The notes below the pieces were generated by a model. It worked only from the letters and a program-made list of their open reading frames with translations. It ran no database searches and was not told the DNA's origin. Source: Billgrantia pellis (GTDB lineage Bacteria > Pseudomonadota > Gammaproteobacteria > Pseudomonadales > Halomonadaceae). Taken from it: a stretch of DNA of 64,000 nt. Position numbers and translations under genes: made by a program. Below, piece by piece: positions 53,647-63,244 of the stretch (position 1 is the first letter of the stretch; each line of letters begins with the position of its first letter). The stretch covers positions 124,001 through 188,000 of the forward strand of contig NZ_VTPY01000003.1 in assembly GCF_008297955.1 (NCBI RefSeq). Direction: 5' to 3'.

Positions 53647-56600
53647 ATGCGCATGCTGATCGAGGCCGCCCTGGAGCGTTCGCGCACGACGCTGCTGCTG
53701 CTGGTCACGTTGCTGCTGGCCGGCCTGGCCGCCTGGCAGGCGGTGCCCAAGGAGGCCAATCCCGACATCGCGATCCCCATGATCTACGTCTCGCTGACGT
53801 TGGAGGGGGTCAGCCCCGAGGACGGCGAGCGGTTGCTGGTGCGCCCCATGGAACAGGAACTGCGCACCATCGAAGGGGTACGCAAGATGACCGCCCAGTC
53901 GAGCCAGGGTCATGCCGCGGTCACCCTGGAGTTCGACGCTGGCTTCGATCCGCGTCGAGCCTTGGCCGACGTGCGCGAGCGGGTCGACATCGCCAACGCC
54001 GAGCTGCCGGAGGAAGCCGACGAACCGCGGGTCTTCGAGGTCAACGTCGGGCGCTTCCCAGTCCTGACGCTGGGACTCTCGGGGCCGATCGAGGAGCGAC
54101 AGCAGTTGGCCATCGCTCGCCGACTGCAGGACGCCATCGAAGGCATTCCCGAAGTGCTCGAAGTCGAGATCGGCGGCGAGCGCGAGGAGCTGATGGAAAT
54201 CGTTCTCGACCCGCTGGTGCTCGACAGCTACGGCGTCGATTTCGACCAGCTGTTCAACCTGGTCACCCGCAACAACCGCCTGGTCGCCGCCGGTAGCCTC
54301 GACACCGGAGCCGGACGCACCCCCGTCAAGGTGCCAGGCGTGATCGAGACCCTCGAAGACGTCATGAACATGCCGGTCAAGGTCGACGGCGACCGGGTCG
54401 TCACCTTCGCCGACGTGGCCTGGATCCGCCCCACCTTCAAGGATCCCGAGGGTTACGCCCGCATCGATGACGAGCCCGCCCTGGTACTGGAAATCGCCAA
54501 GCGCGCCGGCGCCAACCTGATCGCCACCATCGGGAGCGTCCATGACATTCTCGCCGAGGCCGCCCCGCTCCTGCCCGACGAGCTCACGGTCACCACCATC
54601 ATGGACCAGTCGGTGACCGTCGAGCAGATGCTCTCGGAACTACTCAACAACGTGCTCACCGCGGTGGCCCTGGTGCTGATCGTGATCCTCGCCGCCATGG
54701 GCCTGCGCTCGGCGCTGATGGTGGGACTGACCATCCCTGGCGCCTTCCTTACCGGTATCCTGATGATCTGGGCGGTGGGCTACACCCTCAACATCGTGGT
54801 GCTGTTCGCCCTGATCCTGGTCGCCGGCATGCTGGTTGACGGCGCCATCGTGGTCAGCGAGCTGGCCGACCGTCACCTGCGCGAAGGCCAGCTGCCGCGC
54901 GAAGCCTGGATCAATGCCGCCTCCCGCATGAGCTGGCCGGTCATCGCCGCCACCGCCACCACGCTTGCGGTGTTCTTCCCCCTTCTGTTCTGGCCCGGCG
55001 TAGTCGGCGAGTTCATGAAATACCTCCCCGCCACGGTGATTCTCTGCCTGCTTGCCTCGCTGGCCATGGCGCTGGTCTTTCTGCCCACCCTGGGCGGCGT
55101 TTTCAGCGTACGTGCGCGAGCCACTCGCCACGGCGAGGCGATGATCACGGCCGGGGGGCGAGCGTATCGCGCCGTGCTTGCCCGCCTGTTGGTCCGACCG
55201 GGCATCACGTTGCTGATCGCCCTACTGTTGATGGCACTGATTTTTGTCGGCTACGGCCGCTTCAACCACGGTGTGGAATTCTTCCCCGACGTGGAGCCCG
55301 ACAACGCCCAGGTGGTGATCCGCGCCCGCGGCGATTTTTCCACCGACGAGAAGGACACCATCGTGCGCCGGGTCGAGGCGCGTCTGGCGGGCATGAGCGA
55401 AGTGCAGGCGCTCTACGCCCGCTCCTACGGGGTACCCGATGAGCAGATCGGCAGCGACGTGATCGGTGTGGTGCAGTTTCAGCTGATCGATTGGCAGCGG
55501 CGTCGACCCGCGCGGGCCATCATGGACGAAATGGCCGAGCGTACCGCCGACCTGCCGGGAGTGGTGCTGGAGTTCCGCGAGCAGGACCAGGGGCCCAGCG
55601 CCGGCAAGCCCATCGTTCTTGAGATCAGCGCCCAGGAAGCCGCCGAGGGCGAGGCCGCCGTCGAGGCCATTCGTCGCGAGATGGTACGGCTCGGTGGCTT
55701 TCGCGATATCGAGGACAACCGCAGCCTGCCCGGTGTGGAATGGCGGTTGAACGTGGATCGCGCCGCCGCCGCGCGCCTGGGGGCCGACGTCGCCGCGGTG
55801 GGCAGCGTCGTGCAGCTGATCACCAACGGCTTGCAGGTGGCCACCTACCGCCCCTCCTACGCCCGCGACGAGGTCGATATTCGCGTACGCCTGCCCGAGA
55901 CCTGGCGCAGTCTCGATCAGTTGGATCGGCTGACCCTGAACACACCGCGCGGCCAGGTACCCGTCTCGCATTTCGCCAGTCTGGCGCCGGCTCCGAGGGT
56001 GGGAACGCTGCATCGCATCGACGGCCAGCGCGCCATTACGCTAGAGGCGGACGTTGCCGGCGGCTATCAGCCCGACGAGCGCCTGCGGGCTTTGCTGGAG
56101 GCCTTGGGCAGCCCGCCCGAGGGCGTCCGGGTCAACGTCGCCGGCGAGCAGGAGGATCAGGAACAGGCGAGCCGTTTCCTGATCACCGCCTTCCTGGTGG
56201 CCATCGGATTGATGCTGCTGATCCTCGTCACCCAGTTCAACAACCTCTACCAGTCGCTGCTGGTGCTCTCGGCCATCGTCTTTTCCACCGCCGGCGTGCT
56301 GATGGGGCTGCTGGTCAACGGCCAGCCCTTCGGCATCGTCATGGTCGGCATGGGTATCATCGCCCTGGCCGGCATCGTGGTGAACAACAACATCGTGCTG
56401 ATCGATACCTACAACGAGCTGCGAAAGGCGGGACTCGCCCCGTATGACGCCGCGCTCGAGGCCGGGGGCCTGCGCCTGCGTCCGGTGCTGCTCACCGCCA
56501 TCACCACGGTGCTCGGACTGATGCCGATGGTGCTCGAGATCAACGTCAACCTGTTCGCCCCCAGTCTCGGCATCGGCGCTCCCTCGACCCAATGGTGGAC

Positions 56601-56730
56601 GCAGCTCTCCAGCGCCATCGCCGGCGGGCTGACGTTCGCCACGGGACTGACGCTGCTGCTCACCCCGTGCATGCTGGTGCTGGGGCGTGGCAGGCGTCGT
56701 CATGCGACAGCCGAACCGACCGAGGCATAG
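53647..56730 (+). CDS. RND family efflux pump inner-membrane transporter
   Basis: The 1027-residue proton-driven pump has two homologous halves of six membrane helices, each with a large periplasmic domain. It shows the KEANPDIAIPMIYVSLTLEG and GVSPEDGERLLVRPMEQELR entry segments, the helix-four region ALILVAGMLVDGAIVVSELA with an acidic residue, and GMGIIALAGIVVNNNIVLID in the second half. This is HAE1-like, close to acriflavine/triclosan-type pumps, but the substrate cannot be stated. It follows the adaptor gene by one base and belongs to the same operon; no local regulator gene is seen. Confidence 0.9.
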   Translation: MRMLIEAALERSRTTLLLLVTLLLAGLAAWQAVPKEANPDIAIPMIYVSLTLEGVSPEDGERLLVRPMEQELRTIEGVRKMTAQSSQGHAAVTLEFDAGFDPRRALADVRERVDIANAELPEEADEPRVFEVNVGRFPVLTLGLSGPIEERQQLAIARRLQDAIEGIPEVLEVEIGGEREELMEIVLDPLVLDSYGVDFDQLFNLVTRNNRLVAAGSLDTGAGRTPVKVPGVIETLEDVMNMPVKVDGDRVVTFADVAWIRPTFKDPEGYARIDDEPALVLEIAKRAGANLIATIGSVHDILAEAAPLLPDELTVTTIMDQSVTVEQMLSELLNNVLTAVALVLIVILAAMGLRSALMVGLTIPGAFLTGILMIWAVGYTLNIVVLFALILVAGMLVDGAIVVSELADRHLREGQLPREAWINAASRMSWPVIAATATTLAVFFPLLFWPGVVGEFMKYLPATVILCLLASLAMALVFLPTLGGVFSVRARATRHGEAMITAGGRAYRAVLARLLVRPGITLLIALLLMALIFVGYGRFNHGVEFFPDVEPDNAQVVIRARGDFSTDEKDTIVRRVEARLAGMSEVQALYARSYGVPDEQIGSDVIGVVQFQLIDWQRRRPARAIMDEMAERTADLPGVVLEFREQDQGPSAGKPIVLEISAQEAAEGEAAVEAIRREMVRLGGFRDIEDNRSLPGVEWRLNVDRAAAARLGADVAAVGSVVQLITNGLQVATYRPSYARDEVDIRVRLPETWRSLDQLDRLTLNTPRGQVPVSHFASLAPAPRVGTLHRIDGQRAITLEADVAGGYQPDERLRALLEALGSPPEGVRVNVAGEQEDQEQASRFLITAFLVAIGLMLLILVTQFNNLYQSLLVLSAIVFSTAGVLMGLLVNGQPFGIVMVGMGIIALAGIVVNNNIVLIDTYNELRKAGLAPYDAALEAGGLRLRPVLLTAITTVLGLMPMVLEINVNLFAPSLGIGAPSTQWWTQLSSAIAGGLTFATGLTLLLTPCMLVLGRGRRRHATAEPTEA

Positions 56731-56772
56731 CAGGCTCAGCCATCCGGATCGATCAACCGCCCCTGAACAAAA

Positions 56773-56796
56773 ACGCCCCGAGGTGTCTCGGGGCGT
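56773..56796 (-). terminator. Terminator hairpin behind rsd
   Basis: Arms ACGCCCCGAG and CTCGGGGCGT with loop GTGT. On the minus strand a T-run (TTTTTG) follows, so it terminates rsd; it may also end the RND operon on the plus strand, 42 bases after its stop. Confidence 0.85.
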
Positions 56797-56842
56797 GAGA
56801 AATTGCTGACGGCGAGGCGGCCTCGCCGTTCGTCCAGCCTAG

Positions 56843-57334
56843 CTAGCTGATGGAGGAGGTCTCGGCCCGCGGCGTATGCGCGGCGTGCAAACGGGCGATC
56901 AATTGGTCTTCCAGGGCGAAGCGCTCGGTTAGCCCCTTGGCCAGCCGATCGAGCCAGGCCGGCAGACGCGGCAGAAAGTGCTGGCAGCGCACCGGCGTGG
57001 AGTAATCGGAGTCGAAGGCAAGCACCATTTCGGTGGACAGGTCCAGACGTTCCAACAGCTTGCCGGCGATCTCGAGCGCCTCATGATCCTCGAAGGCATT
57101 GGCCTCCTCGCGCAGCTGCGGGTAGATCTCGAAATGGCCCGCACTGATGTAGTCCATCAGCAGCTCGCTGAAACGATCGATCTGCGGTTTGCTGACCGCC
57201 TCGAGTTCGGTGTCGCAGGCTTCCTTGAGATCAACGAAGCTAACCAGCAGTTCACGACGTTCATCGAGCCAGCGATCGATGAGCTGATGCACCCCTCCCC
57301 AGCGCTCTCGAGCGGTCTTGCACTGTTCCAGCAT
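56843..57334 (-). CDS. rsd: Regulator of sigma D (Rsd/AlgQ family anti-sigma factor)
   Basis: The 163-residue all-helical protein matches the Rsd/AlgQ family: MLEQCKTARERWGGVHQLID, RWLDERRELLVSFVDLKEAC, KPQIDRFSELLMDYISAGHF and STPVRCQHFLPRLPAWLDRL. Rsd binds the housekeeping sigma factor and frees core polymerase for alternative sigma factors; Pseudomonas AlgQ also affects alginate production. The ATG at 57332-57334 fits the family start; a longer in-frame leader is unsupported. Confidence 0.9.
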   Translation of the reverse strand: MLEQCKTARERWGGVHQLIDRWLDERRELLVSFVDLKEACDTELEAVSKPQIDRFSELLMDYISAGHFEIYPQLREEANAFEDHEALEIAGKLLERLDLSTEMVLAFDSDYSTPVRCQHFLPRLPAWLDRLAKGLTERFALEDQLIARLHAAHTPRAETSSIS

Positions 57335-57637
57335 CTTGCGAGCCTCCTTCCCTTGTGAAGCCTGTCGATTTCGGCAGCTTGCCAAGCTCGAAATCACAGA
57401 CTCACCCCTGTCATCTGCGGTGTCAATCCTTCCGAAGGCGAAAAGCGCAGGCACCCAGTACGCGACCGGCACGCTCCGTCGTGCCCTATCGCCAACCGCC
57501 GCCGCCCTTCGACGCTAACTACGCCTGGCAACTGCGCTTTTGTCCATTCTCCCATCCAGCTGGCTTGGCGCTAGCCGTCGCGACAAAAGGCCGTTACGGC
57601 ACATTGGCTGCGCCCGGCGAAGCGTTCAAGCGCAATC

Positions 57638-57663
57638 TTCAAGCTTAAAACTTTAAGCTTGAA
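57638..57663. promoter_or_regulatory. Perfect palindromic operator candidate (12 + 12 bases)
   Basis: Arms TTCAAGCTTAAA (57638-57649) and TTTAAGCTTGAA (57652-57663) are exact complements around AC. Size, symmetry and position, overlapping the -35 candidate of the aromatic operon, fit a MarR-family dimer site; a MarR gene is inside the operon (60748-61218). Binding itself is inferred. Confidence 0.7.
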
Positions 57664-57687
57664 CTATTTCTTGTTCCGGCCTAGGCT
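57659..57687 (+). promoter_or_regulatory. Promoter candidate of the aromatic CoA operon
   Basis: TTGAAC (57659-57664) and TAGGCT (57682-57687) are 17 bases apart. The -35 hexamer lies inside the right arm of the palindrome, so a bound repressor would block polymerase. The -10 hexamer is poor (4 of 6). Confidence 0.45.
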
Positions 57688-57719
57688 CGAGACAACGACA
57701 AGCGACACGGTTCCAAGCC

Positions 57720-60005
57720 ATGAGGATAGCCTGCCTTGGCGGAGGCCCTGCGGGACTCTACTTCGCCATCAGCATGAAGCTACACGACCCTTCCCACGAA
57801 GTGGTGGTAGTCGAACGCAACCGCCCCGACGACACGTTCGGCTGGGGCGTGGTGCTCTCCGACGAGACGCTGGACAACCTGGCCGCCAACGACGCCGTGA
57901 GCGCCTCGCGCATTCGCGAGCATTTCGCCTACTGGGACGATATCGCAGTGATCCACAACGGCGTCCGGACGGTTTCCACCGGTCATGGTTTCTGTGGCAT
58001 CGGCCGTCGTCAATTGCTGATCCTGTTGCAGCAACGCGCCCACGAGCTGGGCGTCGAACTGCGCTTCGAGAGCGACGTGCCCGAGGAACTCATCGACGAG
58101 CTGCGCGGCGAGTTCGATCTGGTGTTGGCCGCCGATGGGCTCAACTCGCGTACCCGCCAGCGCTACGCCGAGCACTTCGAACCCGACATCGAGGTACGGG
58201 CCTGCAAGTTCGTCTGGCTCGGTACCCACCAGACCTTCAACGACGCCTTCACCTTCCTCTTCGAAAAGACCGAGCATGGCTGGGTGTGGGCCCACGCGTA
58301 CCAGTTCGACGCCGACACCGCGACCTTCATCGTCGAGTGCAGCGAGCCCACCTGGCGCGCCTTCGGCTTCGGCGAGATGAGCAAGGAACAATCGATCGCC
58401 ACCTGCGAGCGCATCTTCGCGCGCCATCTCGGCGGCCACGCGCTGATGAGCAACGCCCACCACATTCGTGGCTCGGCGTGGATCAACTTTCCCCGCGTGC
58501 TGTGCGAGCGCTGGAGTTTCGACAACGTGGTGCTGATGGGTGACGCCGCCGCCACCGCACACTTCTCCATCGGCTCGGGTACCAAGCTGGCGCTGGAGAG
58601 CGCCATCGCGCTTGCCGATTACCTGCACAGCGAGCCCGACATGGCCAGCGCCTTCGCCCGCTACGAGGAGGAACGCCGTACCGAGGTGCTGCGCCTGCAA
58701 TCGGCGGCGCGCAACTCCACTGAGTGGTTCGAGCAGGTGGAGCGCTATCTCGACCTCGACCCGGTACAGTTCAACTATTCGCTGCTGACCCGCTCCCAGC
58801 GCATCAGCCACGAAAACCTTCGCCTGCGCGACCCGCAGTGGCTCGCGAGCGCGGAGCGCTGGTTCCAGGCCCGTGCCGGCAATGAGGGTTCCTCTCGCCC
58901 CCCCATGTTCGCCCCGTATCAATTGCGCGACATGACCTTGACCAATCGGGTGGTGGTCTCGCCCATGGCTCAGTACAAGGCGGTGGACGGCTGTCCCACC
59001 GATTGGCATTTCGTGCACTACGCCGAGCGCGCCAAGGGCGGTGCCGGACTGGTCTACACCGAGATGACCTGCGTGTCGCCCGAAGGGCGCATCACCCCGG
59101 GCTGCCCCGGCTTCTATGCCCCCGAGCACGAGGCGACGTGGAAGCGGTTGTGCGATTTCGTTCACGCCGAGACGCCTGCCAAGCTATGCGCCCAGATCGG
59201 TCACTCGGGGCCCAAGGGTTCGACCCAGCTCGGCTGGCAGGAGATGGATGCGCCGCTGCCCGAAGGCAACTGGCCGATCATGGCGGCTTCCGCCGTGCCC
59301 TGGTCGCCACGCAACCAGACCCCCAAGGCCATGGACCGCAACGACATGGACCGGGTGTGCGATGCGTTCGTCGCCGCGGCACGCATGGCCGATCGCGCCG
59401 GTTTCGATATGCTCGAGGTGCATGCCGCCCATGGCTATCTGCTGTCGTCGTTCATCACGCCGCTGACCAACCGCCGCGACGACGAATACGGCGGCTCGCT
59501 CGCGAACCGCATGCGCTATCCCCTGGAGGTCATCCGCGCGGTACGCCGGGCGTGGCCGGCCCATAAGCCGCTCTCAGTGCGCATTTCGGCCAACGACTGG
59601 GTCGGCGACGAGGGCGTCACGCCCGATGATGCGGTGGAGATCGCCCGTCTGCTGCAGGCCGCCGAGGTCGATATCGTCGACGTCTCCGCCGGGCAGACCT
59701 CGACCCGCGCCCGCCCGAGGTACGGCCGCATGTTCCAGACGCCCTTCTCCGATCGCATCCGCAACGAAACCGGCATGGCCACCATGGCGGTGGGTAACAT
59801 CTATCAGGCCGACCACGTCAACTCGATCCTGATGGCCGGCCGTGCCGACCTGGTGTGCCTGGCCCGGCCACACCTGGCCGACCCCTACTGGACGCTGCAC
59901 GCTGCCGCCGGGATTGGCGACACCGAGTGCGACTGGCCGGCGCCCTACCGCGCCGGGCGCGATCAGCTGCAGCGTCTGGCCGAACGCGGTGAGGGGTGGG
60001 TGTGA
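57720..60005 (+). CDS. 2-aminobenzoyl-CoA (or salicylyl-CoA 5-) monooxygenase/reductase fusion
   Basis: The 761-residue fusion has an N-terminal FAD aromatic monooxygenase (residues 1-380: [15 protein letters not shown] binds [16 protein letters not shown], and [20 protein letters not shown] with the second FAD motif). An Old-Yellow-Enzyme/dienoyl-CoA-reductase-like domain follows (from about 396: [52 protein letters not shown]). This architecture is that of the Azoarcus 2-aminobenzoyl-CoA monooxygenase/reductase, which hydroxylates and then reduces the ring of the CoA thioester. Databases often call it salicylyl-CoA 5-hydroxylase/oxidoreductase; the beta-oxidation-type neighbours favour the 2-aminobenzoate assignment. 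First gene of the operon. Confidence 0.88.
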   Translation: MRIACLGGGPAGLYFAISMKLHDPSHEVVVVERNRPDDTFGWGVVLSDETLDNLAANDAVSASRIREHFAYWDDIAVIHNGVRTVSTGHGFCGIGRRQLLILLQQRAHELGVELRFESDVPEELIDELRGEFDLVLAADGLNSRTRQRYAEHFEPDIEVRACKFVWLGTHQTFNDAFTFLFEKTEHGWVWAHAYQFDADTATFIVECSEPTWRAFGFGEMSKEQSIATCERIFARHLGGHALMSNAHHIRGSAWINFPRVLCERWSFDNVVLMGDAAATAHFSIGSGTKLALESAIALADYLHSEPDMASAFARYEEERRTEVLRLQSAARNSTEWFEQVERYLDLDPVQFNYSLLTRSQRISHENLRLRDPQWLASAERWFQARAGNEGSSRPPMFAPYQLRDMTLTNRVVVSPMAQYKAVDGCPTDWHFVHYAERAKGGAGLVYTEMTCVSPEGRITPGCPGFYAPEHEATWKRLCDFVHAETPAKLCAQIGHSGPKGSTQLGWQEMDAPLPEGNWPIMAASAVPWSPRNQTPKAMDRNDMDRVCDAFVAAARMADRAGFDMLEVHAAHGYLLSSFITPLTNRRDDEYGGSLANRMRYPLEVIRAVRRAWPAHKPLSVRISANDWVGDEGVTPDDAVEIARLLQAAEVDIVDVSAGQTSTRARPRYGRMFQTPFSDRIRNETGMATMAVGNIYQADHVNSILMAGRADLVCLARPHLADPYWTLHAAAGIGDTECDWPAPYRAGRDQLQRLAERGEGWV

Positions 60006-60007
60006 GC

Positions 60008-60751
60008 ATGAGCCCTCACGATGGAAAGCGCGTGGTGATCACCGGAGGCGGCAGCGGGATCGGTGCCGACATGGCGCTGGCCTTTGCCGAGGCCGGTGCC
60101 GGGGTCGTCATCACCGGGCGGCGGGCGGCGGCACTCGAGGAGGTGGCCGCTCGCCATCCGTCGATCAGCTTCGCGGTCGCCGACGTCACCCAGGAAGACG
60201 ACATGACGTCGCTCTTCGATCATCTGGGCGAAGTCGACATCGTCATCGCCAATGCCGGGGCGGCGGAGAGCGCCCCGCTCCCGCGCACCGAGCTCGACCA
60301 ATGGCAACGCATGCTGGACGTCAACCTGACCGGTGTGTTTCTGACCCTGCGCGAAGGCTTGAAGCACCTGCGCGAAGGCGGCCGGCTGATCGCCGTGGCC
60401 TCCACCGCCGGGCTCAAGGGCTATGCCTACGTGGCGCCCTACTGCGCCGCCAAGCACGGCGTGGTGGGGCTGGTACGCGCCCTGGCCCAGGAGGTGGCGG
60501 GCCGCGGCATCACCGTGAATGCCCTTTGCCCCGGCTTTACCGAAACCCCGCTGCTCGAGGCGAGCATCGCCACCATCGCGGCCAAAACCGGCCAGAGCCC
60601 CGAGCAGGCTCGCACCCATCTGCAATCGGCCAACCCCAGTGGCCGTCTCGTCCAGCCCGCCGAAGTCACGGCCACGGCGCTATGGCTTTGCGGCCCGCAT
60701 AGCGATGCCATCCACGGCCAGGCGATTTCCATTTCGGGAGGCGAGGCATGA
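60008..60751 (+). CDS. Short-chain dehydrogenase/reductase of the aromatic CoA operon
   Basis: The 247-residue SDR has VVITGGGSGIGADMALAFAE for the cofactor, the NAG motif in IANAGAAES, catalytic Ser in VASTAGLKGYA, and YCAAKHG for Tyr and Lys. In this operon it would oxidise a 3-hydroxyacyl-CoA or alcohol intermediate of the ring-opened product, as the alcohol dehydrogenases of the 2-aminobenzoate cluster do; this role is inferred. The start is ATG 60008, with GAGGGG upstream; GTG at 60002 overlaps the previous stop and is an alternative. Its stop overlaps the MarR start by ATGA. Confidence 0.88.
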   Translation: MSPHDGKRVVITGGGSGIGADMALAFAEAGAGVVITGRRAAALEEVAARHPSISFAVADVTQEDDMTSLFDHLGEVDIVIANAGAAESAPLPRTELDQWQRMLDVNLTGVFLTLREGLKHLREGGRLIAVASTAGLKGYAYVAPYCAAKHGVVGLVRALAQEVAGRGITVNALCPGFTETPLLEASIATIAAKTGQSPEQARTHLQSANPSGRLVQPAEVTATALWLCGPHSDAIHGQAISISGGEA

Positions 60752-61218
60752 CGACGACATCGACGAAACAGGAAGTCCTGAGCAAGGAGCGCCTGCGCCT
60801 GTGGCTGCGCATGCTGCGAGTGACGCGCCAGGTGGAGGCGGCACTGCGCGAGAAGCTGCGTGTCGAGTTCGACTCCACCCTGCCGCGCTTCGACGTCATG
60901 GCCGCCCTCTACCGCGATCGCGACGGGCTGAAGATGAACGAGCTGTCCAAGCGACTGCGGGTCTCCAACGGTAACGTCACCGGTATCGTCGATCGCCTGG
61001 CCGACGACGGCCTGGTCGAGCGTATCGCCATCGAAGGCGACCGCCGCGCCACCCGGGTACGCCTGACCTCCGCCGGGCGCGACGCCTTCACCACCATGGC
61101 GGTGGCTCATGAGGGCTGGGTCAACGCCCTGCTCGACGACGTCACCGTAGAAGATGCCCACCATATCGGCGAGCTGTTGCATCGCTTGCCGGCGAAAACG
61201 GGAGAACAAGCACAATGA
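60748..61218 (+). CDS. MarR-family transcriptional regulator
   Basis: The 156-residue protein has the MarR winged helix: [40 protein letters not shown] as the recognition helix-turn-helix, and [20 protein letters not shown] as the wing. Like other MarR proteins in aromatic-CoA operons it may sense an aryl-CoA ester and release the operator, here probably the palindrome at 57638-57663. Overlaps both neighbours by 4 bases, so it is inside the operon it may control. Confidence 0.9.
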   Translation: MTTTSTKQEVLSKERLRLWLRMLRVTRQVEAALREKLRVEFDSTLPRFDVMAALYRDRDGLKMNELSKRLRVSNGNVTGIVDRLADDGLVERIAIEGDRRATRVRLTSAGRDAFTTMAVAHEGWVNALLDDVTVEDAHHIGELLHRLPAKTGEQAQ

Positions 61219-62024
61219 AGCTGGCCAACCTGACGCCCCGTCATTTCCTGTGGCGCATGGAGGGCGAGGTGGCGGTGATCCGCCTCGACCGCCCCGAGCG
61301 CAAGAACCCGCTCACCTTCGATAGCTACGCCGAACTGCGCGATACCTTCCGCGACCTGGTCTACGCCGAGGACGTCAAGGCGGTGGTGTTCGCTTCCAAC
61401 GGCGGCAACTTCTGCTCCGGCGGCGACGTACATGAGATCATCGCCCCGCTGGTTGGACGCGACATGAAGGGGCTGCTCGAATTCACGCGCATGACCGGCG
61501 ACCTGGTCAAGGCGATGATCCACTGCGGAAAGCCCATCATCAGCGCGGTGGACGGCGTCTGCGTCGGTGCCGGCGCCATCATCGCCATGGCCTCGGACAT
61601 CCGCTTCGCCACGCCCGGGGCCAGCACCGCCTTCCTCTTCACCCGGGTGGGGTTAGCCGGCTGCGACATGGGCGCCTGCGCCATGCTGCCTCGTATCATC
61701 GGCCAGGGCCGCGCCGCCGACCTGCTCTACAGCGGTCGCAGCATGAGCGCGGAGGAAGGCCATCAGTGGGGGTTCTACAACCGCCTGGTGGAAGCGGAGT
61801 CGCTGGAAACCGAGGCCATCGCCTACGCCACCCGCCTGGCCCAGGGACCCACCTTCGCCCATGGCATCACCAAGACCCAGCTCAACCAGGAGTGGTCGAT
61901 GAGTCTGGAGCAAGCCATCGAGGCCGAGGCCCAGGCACAGGCGATCTGCATGCAGACCGGCGACTTCGAGCGCGCCTACCGCGCCTTCGCCGCCAAACAG
62001 AAGCCGGTCTTCGAGGGGGATTGA
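61215..62024 (+). CDS. Enoyl-CoA hydratase/isomerase family protein
   Basis: The 269-residue crotonase-fold protein carries [20 protein letters not shown], the oxyanion-hole block [14 protein letters not shown] and the second one [20 protein letters not shown]. It should hydrate or isomerise an unsaturated CoA ester in the beta-oxidation-like steps after ring reduction. Not distinguishable from sequence alone between hydratase, isomerase and ring-opening hydrolase. The start overlaps the MarR stop; the stop overlaps the acyl-CoA dehydrogenase start by one base. Confidence 0.88.
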   Translation: MKLANLTPRHFLWRMEGEVAVIRLDRPERKNPLTFDSYAELRDTFRDLVYAEDVKAVVFASNGGNFCSGGDVHEIIAPLVGRDMKGLLEFTRMTGDLVKAMIHCGKPIISAVDGVCVGAGAIIAMASDIRFATPGASTAFLFTRVGLAGCDMGACAMLPRIIGQGRAADLLYSGRSMSAEEGHQWGFYNRLVEAESLETEAIAYATRLAQGPTFAHGITKTQLNQEWSMSLEQAIEAEAQAQAICMQTGDFERAYRAFAAKQKPVFEGD

Positions 62025-63154
62025 TGAGCGATACGAGCTTTCTCGACTGGCCGTTCCTCGAGGCCAAGCATCGCGACCTGGCCAAGCGCCTGGAGGCGTG
62101 GTGCCAGCACGAATTGCCCCGCGATCACACCGACATCGATGCCACCTGCATCCAACTGGTGCGCGACCTGGGCAGTGCCGGCTTTCTCGAAGGCACCGCG
62201 GGTGACGCCATCGACGTCCGCAGCCTGTGCCTGATCCGCGAGACCCTGGCCCGTCACGACGGCCTGGCCGATTTCGCCTTCGCCATGCAGGGGCTGGGTA
62301 CCGGCGCCATCAGCCTGTTCGGCACGGATGACCAGAAGCAGTGGCTGGAGAGGACCCGTCGCGGCGAGGCGATTTCGGCCTTCGCCCTGACCGAGCCGCG
62401 CTCTGGCTCCGACGTGGCCCAGCTCGACACCGTGGCCGAGCGTGACGGCGACGGCTACCGCCTCAACGGCGAGAAGACGTGGATCTCCAACGGCGGCATC
62501 GCCGATCTCTACACCGTGTTCGCCCGCACCGGCGAGGGGCCGGGGGCCAAGGGGCTCTCCTGCTTCCTGGTGCCTGCCGGTACACCCGGGCTCGAGATTC
62601 GCGAACGGCTGGAGACGATCTCCCCACACCCATTGGCCCGGCTCGGCTTCGATGACATGCACCTGCCGGCCAGTGCCATGATCGGCCGGCCCGGCCAAGG
62701 CTTTCGCATCGCCATGTCCGTGCTCGACGTATTCCGCTCCACCGTCGGCGCCGCCGCCCTGGGTTTCGCCCGCCGCGCACTGGACGCATCCCTCGATCGT
62801 GCCAGGAGTCGCGAGCTGTTCGGCACGAGCCTGGCCGATCTCCAGATGGTGCAGGGTCACTTGGCCGAGATGGCGCTGGACGTGGATGCCGCCGCCCTCT
62901 TGGTGTACCGCGCCGCATGGACCAAGGACATGGGCGCCGAGCGGGTCACCCGCGAGGCGGCCATGGCCAAGCTCTACGCTACCGACCGCGCCCAGCAGGT
63001 GATCGACAAGGCGGTGCAACTGCACGGCGGCGACGGCGTGCGCAAGGGGCACATCGTCGAGAGCCTGTATCGCGAGATCCGCGCGCTGCGCATATACGAG
63101 GGTGCCTCGGACGTACAGAAGATCGTCATTGCACGCAGCTGCTTGTCGCAATAG
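62024..63154 (+). CDS. Acyl-CoA dehydrogenase family protein
   Basis: The 376-residue flavoprotein has the acyl-CoA dehydrogenase signature [40 protein letters not shown], and the C-terminal [20 protein letters not shown] with the region of the catalytic Glu and FAD contacts. In the pathway it would oxidise a CoA ester derived from the ring, next to the hydratase and SDR. The ATG at 62024 uses the A of the preceding TGA stop, so translation is coupled. It is not distinguishable by sequence whether the substrate is a straight-chain or cyclic ester. Confidence 0.88.
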   Translation: MSDTSFLDWPFLEAKHRDLAKRLEAWCQHELPRDHTDIDATCIQLVRDLGSAGFLEGTAGDAIDVRSLCLIRETLARHDGLADFAFAMQGLGTGAISLFGTDDQKQWLERTRRGEAISAFALTEPRSGSDVAQLDTVAERDGDGYRLNGEKTWISNGGIADLYTVFARTGEGPGAKGLSCFLVPAGTPGLEIRERLETISPHPLARLGFDDMHLPASAMIGRPGQGFRIAMSVLDVFRSTVGAAALGFARRALDASLDRARSRELFGTSLADLQMVQGHLAEMALDVDAAALLVYRAAWTKDMGAERVTREAAMAKLYATDRAQQVIDKAVQLHGGDGVRKGHIVESLYREIRALRIYEGASDVQKIVIARSCLSQ

Positions 63155-63244
63155 CACCGAAAAAGACATAGCGAGACGCCAGACACCGTATCCCCTGTCG
63201 ACGCGCAAGCGCCGAACAACTACAACGACGTACGGAGAATGGTC

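Larger units (their letters stand above)
57335..57719. other. 385-base regulatory region between rsd and the CoA-dependent aromatic operon
   Basis: No supported gene. The left part should carry the rsd promoter (minus strand); the right part holds a palindrome (57638-57663), a promoter candidate (57659-57687) and a further half-site-like GTTCAAGCG at 57624-57632. Confidence 0.6.

Noticed and set aside
57780..59165. 461-codon minus-strand frame over the monooxygenase/reductase fusion
   Set aside because: Antisense shadow with no ribosome site and no motif.
57720..60005. Reading the fusion as a plain salicylyl-CoA 5-hydroxylase in a salicylate pathway
   Set aside because: No gentisate genes nearby, and the SDR, hydratase, dehydrogenase and aryl-CoA ligase around it fit the 2-aminobenzoate route better. 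Not excluded by sequence, so noted as the alternative.
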